A stretch of 64,000 bases of DNA from Craspedostauros australis (GCA_026770025.1 JAMXDE010000045.1:496001-560000); one strand, 5' to 3'; positions 53,800 through 64,000 are shown, counted from the first letter of the stretch. The notes: generated from the sequence alone by a model not told the origin. Translations and numbers: made by a program.

Positions 53800-56700
53800 A
53801 TCTTTCACCATACGCGCGCTTGATGTGCTCTGATGTGCTCTGATGTACTTTGATGGTGTGTGATGCGCTGGAGGATCCAACCGCAGCAGATTCGCTTCGT
53901 CATGAGGACCACCTCTGGCTGCAGCACCTCTCTTTCTATCACCATCTGCTCGCGTGTAATGGGATCGCGTGTAATGGGATTGTGTGTGATTGGCTGTGTT
54001 GGTGTTGTGTGGGTAGGATCCGCGCGCAGGATGCTTCGTTGCCCAATGAGATTCACATCCCACCGCATCTATCCATCTCTGGCGCTGTACTCGTGGGCGA
54101 CGGATTCGCATACAACAGCCTGTGCCGGTCGTGCTCAGGATGACCCATGCACCGCGGATTCACTTTGCAGTCACGGTCACGTCCGGCGGCGTCTGTCTAT
54201 TTCCCATCATGTGCTCGCTTGTGATGCGCCCGGTGATTCAACCGCGGAGTGATCCAACCGCGAAGCGATTCCCCTCGCAGTGAGGATCACGCCCGACAGC
54301 GTCTCTCCTTCTCTGACCATATGCTCCGCCGTGTTGTGCCGCGCAGATGCCGCACTGGCGATCCATGTGCACAGTGATTCGCATCGCAATTACGATCAAA
54401 TCAAACAGGCATCTCTCCATCTATCACCATATGCTCGCTCGTGGTGTGCTGTGTCGATGTTGCTTGCAGCGATGCAATCCGCATGGCCTGGCGCTGAGCA
54501 GGGAGGGTCGCATCCGACATCGGCTCTCCGCGGCTCAACATCTGCTCGTGTGCATTCTGCTGTGTTGGTGTGTGGCGCGTAGGGTAATTCAACCGTAGCG
54601 GATCCACTTTGAAATCTTGATGGCATCGATGGCGGCCATCTATCTCTGACTCAGCATCCCCGCATGATCTGCAGTATTGGCGCGTGCCAAGTGATCCAAC
54701 CATAGAATGAATCACTCTGCAGTCATTATCACATCTGATAGCACCCCACCTTCGCTGACCCTGCGCTCGTGTGTGACGAGGTTTGCGTGTGATGTCACGT
54801 GTTGATGTTGTCCAAAGTGATCCAAACGCATAGTGATTTCTTATGCAGTGCGCCGGCCTCCCACCGCATCCATCCATTTGACCACATGCTGGCGTGTGGT
54901 GGGCTGTGTTGGTGTGTGCGCAAGATGATCCATGCACAGTAGATTCACTCTGCAGTGAGGATCATATCCACATCTGACAGCATCCCTCCATTTCTGGTCT
55001 TCTGCTTGCGCATGCTATGTTGGCCTTTGTTGGCCGCGTTGGTGTGTCTGTCTGACAATGGGAGCGCAATGGAGATCGTATCCAACAACATCCCTCCATC
55101 TCTCCCCAGGCACTCGCATGTGATGTGTTGACACGTGACATCCTGTGCTGGTGGTGGGTCAGGTGATCCAACCAAGGGTGATCCAACCGCAGATGATCCA
55201 ACCGCAGATGATTAATTTTGCAGCAAGGATTACATGCGACAGCGTTCACCCGTCTCTGACCCTGCATTCGCGTGCGGTGTGCTGCGTTGATGTTGCATAT
55301 GGTGATTCAACCGTTGCAGATTCATTTCGCAGCGGAGATGGCACCTGGCAGTGTCCACCCGCCTCCAAACATGTGCTCGTTTCTAGCATTCTCGCGTGTG
55401 ATGGCATTTGTTGGCAGTGTGCACAGTGATCTATGCGCAAGGCCATTCACTTTGCAGTGACAATCACATCTGACAGCGCCCTTGCATCTCCGACCCAATG
55501 CTTGTGCGTGGTGACCTGTCTCGATGTGCGCGCTGGGTGATCCAACTCACACTGGATTCGCCTTGCGGTGAGGATCACATCAACAGCTCACAGCGTCCCT
55601 CCATGTACCACCCACCATGTGTTCGAGTGTGTTGCGCCGGGTTCTCCAACCGCGGCGCGGTTCACTTGCAGCAACAATCACATCCGAACTCGTCTCCGCA
55701 TCTTTGAACATGTGCTCGTGTATGCTGATGCTGCGTTGCCGCTGCGCAAGGTGGTCCAAGCACAGCAAATTCGCTTTGCAGCAAAGGTAGCATCCGACAT
55801 CACCCATCCCTCTGTGACCATGTGCTCGTTTGTGATCTTTCCACGAGTGATGTACTCGCATGTGATGGGCTGCATGGATGGTGCACAGGTTGATCCTTCA
55901 TTGTGCAGTTGTGATGACATCCAAGAGTGCCTCTCCATATCCGACCATGTACTTGGATGTGATATGCATGGTGGCCTCTGCGTGGCGACCTCTGTATGAA
56001 CTCATTCATTGCCCATCGCGGATCGCATCCAACAGTGTCCCCCATTCTTGGCCTTTTACTTGATGTCATGTGTTGTGGCGGCCTGTGCTGGGTGATCCAT
56101 GCTCAGTGTGATCCATATGCAGGGTGATCCACTTCGCAGTTGTGATTGTATCAGAGAGCGCCTCTCCACACGCGACCATGTGTGCTCAAATGTGATGTGC
56201 CAACTGTGCTATGCTATGTTGGTGCTGCGTAGGGTGACCCAACCGCATCTCCAGTTGCTGTGCATTGAGGATCATATGCAATAGCGTCCATCCATCTCTG
56301 ACCTAGTAGTCGCGTGTGGTTGGTTTGCATGGATTGGCCTATGCTGGTCTGCATTGATGACATGCAACGTGATCCAAACTCAGGATAGACTCTCTCGCTC
56401 CAAGGAGAGAATCGCCTATCACAGCGCCCCTCTATCTCTCGCCATGTGCTCACGTTGGATGTGCCGTGTTCATGTGTGTGCAGGGTGATCAACCGCAACG
56501 GATTCATCTTGCTGTGACGATCACATTCGCCCGCGCCCACCCATCTCTGGCCTTGTTGTGGTGTGTGATGTTCTGTGTTGGAGATGGCATTGCACACACC
56601 TTGCCTCCCTCTCTGAAAATGTGCTTGCATGTGCTGTGCCATGCTGAGGATCGTCGTGATGTTGGGTAACAGATCCACTTCGCGATGGGGGTTACATCGA

Positions 56701-56830
56701 ACAGCCCCTCTGCGTCTCTCACAGCATGCTTCATGTGCTGAGCTCTGTTGATGTTGTGTTGAGTGCTCGAACGCCAGTGGACTCATTCGGTGACGAGGAC
56801 AACATTCACCATCATCCCTTCATCTCTCAC
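53800..56830. repeat. Degenerate ~116-bp satellite, about 27 units
   Basis: A tandem array about 3 kb long. Each unit contains, in order, a GATCCAACCGCAG-like block, a TTTGCAGTGAGGATCACAT-like block, CGACAGCGTC, CTCCATCTCTGACCATGTGC and a TGATGTGCTGTGTTGG-like block. The GACCATGTGCTCG-type anchor recurs at roughly 53939, 54206, 54316, 54425, 54539, 54758, 54878, 55368, 55706, 55817 and 55943, giving an average period near 116 bp. Units are heavily diverged and differ in length. No frame is kept open, so it is non-coding. Confidence 0.85.
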
Positions 56831-56958
56831 CCTGTGTGCTCAAGTGTGTTGTGCGATCGCGTGCTGGGTTCAGATTGGGCAGGGCGATCTGACTGCATGT
56901 CAAGTGACTGAACAGCGAGGACTGTATCCCACAATGTCTGTCAATCATCCAACAGAAG

Positions 56959-57345
56959 AGAGCTGTGGTGATATGCTGCGATGTCATGCTGTGGTGCCAT
57001 GCCGTGGTGCCATGTCGTGACGCCATGCTATGGTGTGATGCTGTGCCGTGATGCCATGCCGTGATGACATGTTGTGATGCTGTGCTGCGATGGCATTCTG
57101 CGATGCCATGCTGCGATGCCATGCTGTGATGCCATGCCGTGACGCTGTGCCGCGACGCCATGCCGTTGCGCCATTTTGTGATGCCATGTTGTGATGCCAT
57201 CTTGTGGTGCGATACCGTGCCGTGATGATCTGCCATTCTGTGATGCCATGCTGTGATGTCATGCGTCGATGCCATTCTGCGATGCCATGCCATGATGTCA
57301 TGTTAGGGTGTCATGCTCGGATGTCACTTTCGGATGTTCCGTTGA
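56959..57345. repeat. 13-bp minisatellite (GCCATGCTGTGAT-like), about 29 units
   Basis: Tandem 13-bp units with point changes run directly after the satellite. Because 13 is not a multiple of 3, every frame becomes a 13-residue repeat on the minus strand (HGITAWHHSMASQ type); these ORFs are artefacts. Confidence 0.9.
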
Positions 57346-57677
57346 TGCTGTGCTTCGATGGTAGTCGTATTGCGGCGTTGGATGCCTCTCCTTTGTTGTG
57401 AATACAGCCCACCAGGGCGCTCGTCCTCAATGAACGTTGCAGTGCGTTGGACATCGTGCTTGCGTGTGGAATAGCAAAAGATCGACGAGACCAAATGACT
57501 GCGAAAACGCATTTGCTTCCACCCCAACAAGAACGACGGCGAACAAGTCTGCTTTCTCTGTGTGAACATCTGTCATCAGCCAGTGGGCGGGCTCTTCCAA
57601 ACTTCACGACTTGATGATTTCGGCGCCTCAAGACGTGTTGTGTGTTGCCTGCGAGCCCAAGAGACCACCTCCAGAGA
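57346..57677. other. Short unassigned interval before the copia element
   Basis: This is the left flank of the retrotransposon insertion. A minus-strand frame (57311-57631) has no recognisable domain. A plus-strand reading has a VCEH/SSAS-like patch faintly like the piggyBac tail at 17490, too short to support a call. Confidence 0.4.
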
Positions 57678-58341
57678 TGTTGAAACAGGTCTCAATCCTG
57701 TTGCTCATGTAGACCGGGTGGGGCTACAATTGGTTCACTAAGTTAGTTGTTCTGTTATCCCGGGTTTGTAGGTTGGTGATTCCTCTTTCTCTGCGATTTA
57801 TGAGCTCGACTTGTCTGTCAAAAGTCAACTCATGTCAATCTCCAGTTACCCTGCAAACTCGTGTGGTTCTGACTCCTATTGAGTCAGATCATTTTCTAAT
57901 TCCTAACGATCCACCGCGATGTGAATCCTCGACCTGCGCCAGTTTCCCGCAGTTCGTCGTGTTGTTGTCTTATTTGGTCTTGGTTGTGTCAGACAGAGAT
58001 TCAGGAACTCGATTGCGTCAGTCTCTAATCCTGACGTCTTACCTAAGTGGTTCCTCTCATCCATATATATCTGGTCTTGCTCCTCTGCTGACGTTCATGC
58101 TCTGCTCCTCACGTTCCCGCTGACGTTAGATTCCTCTCGATCGGTAGATTATTTGTTTCTGAAGATTCCGAGATTCTTTCGTCATATTCGAGGATTCTGC
58201 TGTGAATTTTCCGTTTTCGGGTTTGGAACATTTGATCGTGAGAAGGAGTTCTGGACAAACAAATATGTGTGAGCAGTCATTTGCGCAACTGTGACCCCTA
58301 CCGGGTCATACACGAATCTGAATATTCGTCATGTTCCAACA
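57678..58341 (-). repeat. 3' LTR of the copia element (left on + strand)
   Basis: Six hundred and sixty-four bp, bounded by TGTTG and CAACA, offset by exactly 5236 bp from the other LTR. No difference was seen by eye between the two, including their identical 116-codon internal frame (57773-58123 and 63009-63359), which is not a gene. Confidence 0.95.
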
Positions 58342-58349
58342 CTCTCCCT
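58342..58349 (-). promoter_or_regulatory. Polypurine tract of the copia element
   Basis: On the minus strand AGGGAGAG abuts the 3' LTR directly, the place where plus-strand DNA synthesis is primed in LTR retrotransposons. A second purine stretch, AAAGGAGAGG, lies about 20 bp upstream of it. Confidence 0.7.
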
Positions 58350-58393
58350 GTTTGTGCAGAACCTCTCCTTTCATCTCAAAATGACGTCGATTG

Positions 58394-61300
58394 TCACTTC
58401 AACCCTCCTTGTCTGATGGATGGCACCAGTCTCTCATGAATGCTCTCCTTCACATTCTTGGTCATGGGATCCGCGAAGTTCATCTCGGATGGTGTGAACT
58501 TCATGGTCATCTCTCCTCCCTGTACCATCTCCTTGATGAAGTGATATGCCACATCGATGTGCTTGGTGCGTAGTCCAACCTGCTGGTTCTTGGTCAAGAA
58601 GATTGCTCCAGTGTTGTCGCCATGTAGAGTGATCTGCGTGTTGGTTCCGGTCATCTCATCCAGCAGCATCTTGGCGAACTTGCATTCGGTTGCGCAGTTT
58701 GCCATCGACACGTACTCCGCCTCTGTGCTCGAGAGTGTCACCGATCGCTGTGTCTTGGACTGCCAGCTCACAAGACACCCTCCGACCGTCACGATGTTGC
58801 CTGAGACGCTGCGACGATGATCCTTGTTCGTTGCGTAATCCGAATCGCACCATGCTTCGATCTCCAGCCTGCGCGGCTTCCTGAGTTTGATGGCATAGCT
58901 GTCCTCCTTCGCAATCTCAGCCTTGATGTATCCGATCAGTCTCGCCATCGCCTTCCAGTGTTCCTTGGTTGGATGCTCCAGATGTGATGCAAGTTCTCTG
59001 ACAGCGTTGGCACACTCTGGTCCCACTTTCTTCATCATCCAGAGGAGCTTGCCAACAATGGATCGGTATCCAGCGCGATTGTCCACTTCATCATCTTCGG
59101 CCGCCTTCACCAGGGTAGTTGATGGGTATCCTGGGGTCTCAAAGAGTCTGATGTTCGATCCGTAGTGCTGTTCGAATTCCTTGATCATCTGCTCCACGAA
59201 GTCGTCCATGCTGACCACCAGGCACTTGCCATCTGCATCAGTCATCCTCTTGTACCATACTCCCAGATGTTTGGTGAGCTCTCCAAGGTCCGTGATGTTG
59301 AACTTGCGTGCGATCTCTTCCTTGATCCATTCGACTGTGACTGGGTCTCCTCCGATAGCAGCATCGTCAACATACACTATCACCAGTGCTGTGACTTGCC
59401 CGCTCGACTTGTACACGAACAAGCATGGATCTGCCAGACTCTTGGTGAATCCAATGTCCACCAGTGCTGCTGTGAAAGTCTTCATCCATGCTCTGGGTGC
59501 TTGAACCGTTCCATACACCGCCTTCAGTAGTTTTGCAACATGCTTGTGACGATATTCTGGATCTGCCCTTCCGTCAAAGTCTCCGTCCACGAATCCTTCT
59601 GGGATCTCGATGTACACCTCTTCTTCAATCTCTGCGTTCAGGAATGCTGCCTCCACATCCAGGGCTTCGATCACCCATCCAGTGTTGGCCAGGCACACCG
59701 CCAGCATTGTTCGAATTGTGGTATCACTTGCGACCGGGGAGAATGACTCTGTGAAGTCCACTCCAGGGATCTGTTCGTATCCCTTCACCACCAGCCTCGC
59801 TTTGTACCGTGTTGATCCATCCTGTTCGGACTTCTTCACGAATATCCAGCGAGACTTGAGTGCAGTGCGTCCTCGTCCCATGCTGCCTCGATCAATGACT
59901 TGGAGACAGTCGCGCTTCTGGAAGTTGTGAACCTCCTTTTCAGCTGCTCCCTTCCACTTGTCACCATCTGGCCTGCTCAGAGCGTCCTTGAGCGTCTTCG
60001 GCAGCCCTGGATCAGAAGTAAGAGAAGCATTGAAAACCATCAACACTCTCCCGGATCTGGTGTTTGGCCTTCCATCATTCCGGCCTTGCACCTTGTAGGA
60101 TCTCCAGGTCTGTAGTTTCGCTCGCTCTCTCTCCATCTTGGATGACCCTCTCCCAGCTTGCGGAACTGCCAGACGAGTGGGATGTCTCTCACGTTGGTTC
60201 GCAGGTGTCACATGCCGTTCATTCGCCTGATGCACATCCACCATCTCGAAGTCATCCATGCCCTCATTTCCATCCGAATCAGAGACAAGCCCAGGATCCA
60301 CAACGATTCCGTTGATATCGTCCCGGACATGGTCGGTTGGGTCCGCCATCACACCGCTCTCATCGTCCGAAATGACATGAGGAAGTTCATCGATGCTGAC
60401 CATCTTTGGAATCTTGGTGGTTGCCGCTCTCTCCCCGTTGGACGGAGTCATCATCAGTGGAACATCCGCGTCGGCCACAGCCTTCTCATCTGGGACTGCG
60501 GCTGCGGCTGCTGCTGGTGTTGGATTGGATGCAGGCTCAGGTTGCGCAATGATCTCCACACCGTCCACGACCCCTGCTCCGTGCCACTCCATCCAGTTCA
60601 GGTCTCTGGACATCACCACCTTGTTGGTATCGACCTTCAGCATCCGGTATGTATCGCCTGCATGGTTGTCAGCATAGCCCAGCATCAACGTTTTGAATGC
60701 TTTCGGTGTCAGCTTCGGCTTCTTGGCGCGATCCGTTACGTATCCGACGCGTCCCCATTCCATCAGATGCGGATAGAGCTTGGGATTCTGGCCGTAGAAG
60801 GTTTCATCTGGACTCTTGTCGTTGCCTGTCGTGACCGTCAGATTATGGAGCCGGGTTGCCGTGTGGATTGCCTCCGCCCAAAGCCGTCCTTGTGCCTCAT
60901 CAGTGAGATCAGCATCCAACATGAGCGCCAGTGCCGAATCTCGAATCGTCACGAATCCTCTCTCGACAACACCATTCATCATTGGTGTGTTGGGGGCGGT
61001 GTACTCCAGTTGGACTCCATGCTCGTCACAGACCTTCTCCAGCTTCCCTTGGTTCTCACCAGCGTTGTCACACCGAATGGCCTCCACCTTCAGGTCCGCA
61101 CCTTTGAGCTTGGTGAGCAGAGTCTCCACCTGTCCTGCAAGCTGGCTCTTATTCGTCAGGAAGTAACTCCACTTCTTCTTCGAAACCTCATCCACAATCA
61201 ACAGCCAGTAGTTGCTTCCTTTGGCTGTCTTCTTGTATGGACCTGAGATGTCCAGGTATAGGCGTTGAGCAATGTTGGTAGCCTTCTCGAAGGCCTTCTT

Positions 61301-62842
61301 CCGCACTCCCTTCGCCTTCGCTTTTGCCTTTGCACACGCCTCGCATGCTCTCCAAGTTCCAGTGAGTGACCAGCCTGCCTTTGCTGCTGTCAGCTTGGTG
61401 TAGCGCTCGTTTGGATGCCCCAGGATGCGATGAGCTCGATTGACATCCATGGTGCTCTTCCTCTCCACAGTTCCCGTGGCCATGATGGATTCCGTTGGCT
61501 TCCCCTTTGACTTGCATTTGAGGAAGTACAGGTTGCCGTCTCCATTGTCCTCTTCATGTTGGAACTTCAGACTGATGTTGGCGCTTGGATGCTTCAAAGT
61601 GATATCATCCTTGCCTCCACTGAGCGTGCATCCCTTCTCCAGGAATTGGGGAATACTGATGATGTTGTGCGCGAATCCTGGGACCACGAAGACTGACTTC
61701 AAGATGAACTCGGTACCATCCAGACACTCTCCATGGAATTCCCCCACATGGGTTGGTGTCACCATGTTGCGGTCTCCCACCTGCACCTGTCTGTCGTCGG
61801 TGACCGCCACCAGATCTGTGATCCCTTCGGTTGACCAGGTCACATGGCATGTAGCTCCGGTGTCCGCCAGCCACTTGTTCTTGTCTCCAGCCTGCCTGCC
61901 ATCTGTCCCAGTTACATGAGATATCGCCGCCATACCAACGAACATTCCAGAGTGGGTGTTCCCAGATCCTCCTGCTTGTCCGCCCTGTCCGCTCTTCTCC
62001 GGACAATCCTTGGCCTTGTGCCCTTGCTTCTTGCATCTGTAGCACTTGATTCGTTGGAGGTAGTCATTGTTGTTGGTTGGTGGCTTGGTGCACTCTGCTG
62101 CCTTGTGTCCGTATTCTCCACACTTGCGACACGTGCCCTTGAACCCGCTCTGATACCCCTTCGTCATGGTGTTGAAGGCCTTGTTGGTTGAAGTCGAAGC
62201 AGTGCTCCCATCCTCACTCGTCCTCACCTTCCTCTTCCAGAATCGGATCAGGGACTTCTTCAGTGACTCCCACTTGAGGTCTCCATCATTCAGCTCTCTA
62301 TCCAGTGTAGTCTTCACCTCGCTGTAGATCTCCTCGGGTAGGTTCACCATCACATGCGCAATGCAGTCGTCATCCGTCTTCTCCACGCCGAAATCCTTCA
62401 GCTCCTTCACGATCTTGTTGATTCTCATCATCCACTGGCTTGGATCCTCTTCCGGAGTCTGCAGTGTACACATGGTGAACTCGTTGAGCTTCGTCACCTT
62501 GTCTGCCTTGTCCCGCGGCGCATACCTATCCTGAAGTGCCTTCAACGCTGCCACAGCATCACCCTTGGGTTGGTGATCTGTCTTGCACTCCCTCACGATG
62601 CTTCTCGCCAGTCCCTCAGTGCTGAGCATCAGCGTGCTGTATGCTGCCTTGTTCATCCGCTCAGCCTTCTTCTCTGCTTCGCTCTTGGCTGCCTGATCAT
62701 GCCTTGGTACCGCGACTGTCTCGTCCAACACCTCATCGTACCCCTTGCACGCAGCGAGAGCCATGAAGACGTCCAACCACTCGTCAAAGTCCTCGCCATC
62801 GAACTTGACGATCTTCACCGACTTGACCCCGTCTTCATCCAT
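58394..62842 (-). CDS. Copia gag-pol polyprotein
   Basis: A single open frame of 1482 residues. Gag (about 1-235) is followed by two CCHC zinc knuckles, CRKCGEYGHKAAEC (238-251) and CYRCKKQGHKAKDC (267-280). The protease site is WLADTGATC (D327). The integrase has the His/Cys zinc region (HRILGHPN ... CEACAKA, about 466-505) and catalytic D531 (LYLDISG), D592 (IRCDNAG) and E627 (GVVERGF), with 34 residues between the last two as in DD35E. The reverse transcriptase carries YVDD (D1159, D1160), and RNase H begins near AWCDSDYA (D1333) with STEAEY after it. Gag and pol are fused in one frame, so the gag:pol ratio must be set by another means, for instance a shorter spliced RNA or processing; none is visible. 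All catalytic residues are present, so it should be autonomous. Confidence 0.97.
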   Translation of the reverse strand: MDEDGVKSVKIVKFDGEDFDEWLDVFMALAACKGYDEVLDETVAVPRHDQAAKSEAEKKAERMNKAAYSTLMLSTEGLARSIVRECKTDHQPKGDAVAALKALQDRYAPRDKADKVTKLNEFTMCTLQTPEEDPSQWMMRINKIVKELKDFGVEKTDDDCIAHVMVNLPEEIYSEVKTTLDRELNDGDLKWESLKKSLIRFWKRKVRTSEDGSTASTSTNKAFNTMTKGYQSGFKGTCRKCGEYGHKAAECTKPPTNNNDYLQRIKCYRCKKQGHKAKDCPEKSGQGGQAGGSGNTHSGMFVGMAAISHVTGTDGRQAGDKNKWLADTGATCHVTWSTEGITDLVAVTDDRQVQVGDRNMVTPTHVGEFHGECLDGTEFILKSVFVVPGFAHNIISIPQFLEKGCTLSGGKDDITLKHPSANISLKFQHEEDNGDGNLYFLKCKSKGKPTESIMATGTVERKSTMDVNRAHRILGHPNERYTKLTAAKAGWSLTGTWRACEACAKAKAKAKGVRKKAFEKATNIAQRLYLDISGPYKKTAKGSNYWLLIVDEVSKKKWSYFLTNKSQLAGQVETLLTKLKGADLKVEAIRCDNAGENQGKLEKVCDEHGVQLEYTAPNTPMMNGVVERGFVTIRDSALALMLDADLTDEAQGRLWAEAIHTATRLHNLTVTTGNDKSPDETFYGQNPKLYPHLMEWGRVGYVTDRAKKPKLTPKAFKTLMLGYADNHAGDTYRMLKVDTNKVVMSRDLNWMEWHGAGVVDGVEIIAQPEPASNPTPAAAAAAVPDEKAVADADVPLMMTPSNGERAATTKIPKMVSIDELPHVISDDESGVMADPTDHVRDDINGIVVDPGLVSDSDGNEGMDDFEMVDVHQANERHVTPANQRERHPTRLAVPQAGRGSSKMERERAKLQTWRSYKVQGRNDGRPNTRSGRVLMVFNASLTSDPGLPKTLKDALSRPDGDKWKGAAEKEVHNFQKRDCLQVIDRGSMGRGRTALKSRWIFVKKSEQDGSTRYKARLVVKGYEQIPGVDFTESFSPVASDTTIRTMLAVCLANTGWVIEALDVEAAFLNAEIEEEVYIEIPEGFVDGDFDGRADPEYRHKHVAKLLKAVYGTVQAPRAWMKTFTAALVDIGFTKSLADPCLFVYKSSGQVTALVIVYVDDAAIGGDPVTVEWIKEEIARKFNITDLGELTKHLGVWYKRMTDADGKCLVVSMDDFVEQMIKEFEQHYGSNIRLFETPGYPSTTLVKAAEDDEVDNRAGYRSIVGKLLWMMKKVGPECANAVRELASHLEHPTKEHWKAMARLIGYIKAEIAKEDSYAIKLRKPRRLEIEAWCDSDYATNKDHRRSVSGNIVTVGGCLVSWQSKTQRSVTLSSTEAEYVSMANCATECKFAKMLLDEMTGTNTQITLHGDNTGAIFLTKNQQVGLRTKHIDVAYHFIKEMVQGGEMTMKFTPSEMNFADPMTKNVKESIHERLVPSIRQGGLK

Positions 62843-62888
62843 CTTGTCGTTGTTCTTCAGCCCTGATGGCCCAACTTCGTGTGTCTGA

Positions 62889-62914
62889 GTGTCTCAAGAC
62901 ACGTTTTAAAACGT
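62889..62914. other. Two overlapping palindromes at the 5' LTR junction
   Basis: GTGTCT-CA-AGACAC (62889-62902) overlaps ACGTTTTAAAACGT (62901-62914), whose last base is the first of the LTR. This is where a tRNA primer-binding site is expected, but no TGGTA-type sequence follows the LTR on the minus strand. Confidence 0.7.
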
Positions 62915-63577
62915 GTTGAAACAGGTCTCAATCCTGTTGCTCATGTAGACCGGGTGGGGCTACAATTGGTTCACTAAGTTAGTTGTTCTGTTATCCCGGG
63001 TTTGTAGGTTGGTGATTCCTCTTTCTCTGCGATTTATGAGCTCGACTTGTCTGTCAAAAGTCAACTCATGTCAATCTCCAGTTACCCTGCAAACTCGTGT
63101 GGTTCTGACTCCTATTGAGTCAGATCATTTTCTAATTCCTAACGATCCACCGCGATGTGAATCCTCGACCTGCGCCAGTTTCCCGCAGTTCGTCGTGTTG
63201 TTGTCTTATTTGGTCTTGGTTGTGTCAGACAGAGATTCAGGAACTCGATTGCGTCAGTCTCTAATCCTGACGTCTTACCTAAGTGGTTCCTCTCATCCAT
63301 ATATATCTGGTCTTGCTCCTCTGCTGACGTTCATGCTCTGCTCCTCACGTTCCCGCTGACGTTAGATTCCTCTCGATCGGTAGATTATTTGTTTCTGAAG
63401 ATTCCGAGATTCTTTCGTCATATTCGAGGATTCTGCTGTGAATTTTCCGTTTTCGGGTTTGGAACATTTGATCGTGAGAAGGAGTTCTGGACAAACAAAT
63501 ATGTGTGAGCAGTCATTTGCGCAACTGTGACCCCTACCGGGTCATACACGAATCTGAATATTCGTCATGTTCCAACA
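62914..63577 (-). repeat. 5' LTR of the copia element (right on + strand)
   Basis: Six hundred and sixty-four bp, reading the same as 57678-58341. It carries the promoter for the gag-pol RNA on the minus strand. Confidence 0.95.
63297..63310 (-). promoter_or_regulatory. TATA-like box in the 5' LTR
   Basis: On the minus strand the sequence reads CCAGATATATATGG, the only good TATA-like motif of the LTR, about 270 bp inside its outer edge. It would place transcription start in the middle of the LTR, as expected for a U3-R-U5 layout. The same motif occurs in the 3' LTR at 58061-58074. Confidence 0.4.
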
Positions 63578-64000
63578 CAGAGACACAAGAAGACCCTCCC
63601 AAAATCCAAATCGACACTTGATCGATCTGGTCGAGAGCCATCAATTCGACACACAGTTCGTTTGGTAGGCCACCCGTCGTCTCTGGCAACAAAGTCAACG
63701 ACGTATGCATTTGTCACATCGGGACATTTCTTCATTTAAGGAAGCATGAAACGAAAGTTGTGGACAGATGGGACATTGACATGTGTTAACGTCCGTCCAA
63801 CCGAATAAGGAGCATGCCAACCCGCAAGCCGAAACGGAAATGGAGAATCCTGTTCTCCCCAGAAGCTAATCGAACATCGACGACTTCGATCGAAGCGAAA
63901 TCGAGAAGCCCAGGAAATTGAAGAAGGCAATTCCACGTCTATCCGCGGTACGAGAATCTCGAAAGATGTGTGTGGATAGCGTCTGGAGAACGTCGACTGA
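63578..64000. other. Right flank of the copia insertion
   Basis: It begins with the target duplication (CAGAGA). No supported gene lies before the window end. Confidence 0.5.

Larger units (their letters stand above)
57678..63577 (-). mobile_element. Complete Ty1/copia LTR retrotransposon
   Basis: A 5.9-kb element on the minus strand with two LTRs of 664 bp (TGTTGA...CCAACA) that read the same, a single intact gag-pol frame, a polypurine tract at the 3' LTR, and flanking AGAGA (or CAGAGA) duplicated at 57672-57677 and 63578-63583. Sequence identity of the LTRs and the open frame indicate a very recent insertion. The domain order (integrase before reverse transcriptase) is that of copia. Confidence 0.97.

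Noticed and set aside
56820-57293. Minus-strand ORF with HGITAWHHSMASQ repeats
   Set aside because: Three units of a 13-bp minisatellite make a 13-residue repeat in any frame; not a protein gene.
57773-58123. 116-codon ORF present twice (also 63009-63359)
   Set aside because: Both copies lie wholly inside the two LTRs and run antisense to the element; duplication comes from the LTR, not from a gene.

Overview
The window looks like nuclear DNA of a diatom (stramenopile). The evidence is a secreted protein with long P-T-x repeats and a Cys-rich tail, a transcription-factor-like protein ending in the short 'FLGRGGGSNNQNGN' domain (DUF6824 type) common in diatoms, a leucine-rich-repeat membrane protein of the usual diatom layout, a diatom-style TLD protein (now a pseudogene), Ty1/copia and DNA transposons, and intron-poor genes with AATAAA-like signals. 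No bacterial operons, tRNA, rRNA or CRISPR were seen. The species cannot be named from sequence alone.

Layout. 1-9.65 kb: one arm of a 52-bp inverted repeat, a broken Cys-rich P-T protein gene (778-3500), a mariner-like transposase on the minus strand (4853-7399), a cluster of perfect hairpins (7509-7730), and a ~900-bp dispersed repeat whose right end carries the second arm of the inverted repeat. 11.5-13.8 kb: an intact paralogue of the Cys-rich P-T protein, with a run of 24 C in its upstream region. 14.3-18.1 kb: a piggyBac-like transposon with an open transposase frame and inverted outer ends. 18.2-24.2 kb: host genes for a prolyl-iminopeptidase-like hydrolase, a SPRY-domain protein and a double-hotdog thioesterase. 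24.2-29.6 kb: long gene-poor interval with GA tracts and one weak candidate. 29.6-40.1 kb: DUF6824 regulator, a broken duplicate next to its intact PC-esterase/TBL-like parent, an LRR membrane protein and a small secreted CIA30-domain protein.

40-48 kb: a gene-poor stretch, then a ~4.5-kb TLD-domain pseudogene on the minus strand with many stops and frameshifts. 48.4-52.4 kb: a 1320-codon ORF with a DDE/RNase-H-like core that I cannot assign to a named transposase superfamily, followed by a second diverged copy of the ~900-bp dispersed repeat. 53.8-56.8 kb: a degenerate ~116-bp satellite of about 27 units, then a 13-bp minisatellite. 57.7-63.6 kb: a complete Ty1/copia retrotransposon on the minus strand with two LTRs of 664 bp that read the same and a 5-6 bp target duplication, so it inserted recently.

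The host genes are unrelated in function and form no pathway. The window reads as small islands of single-exon genes among mobile elements of several ages: new (copia), middle (piggyBac-like, mariner-like and the unassigned DDE-like ORF, all with open frames), and old (dispersed repeat, satellite). It also holds three decayed host genes: the Cys-rich P-T copy, the esterase duplicate and the TLD gene.
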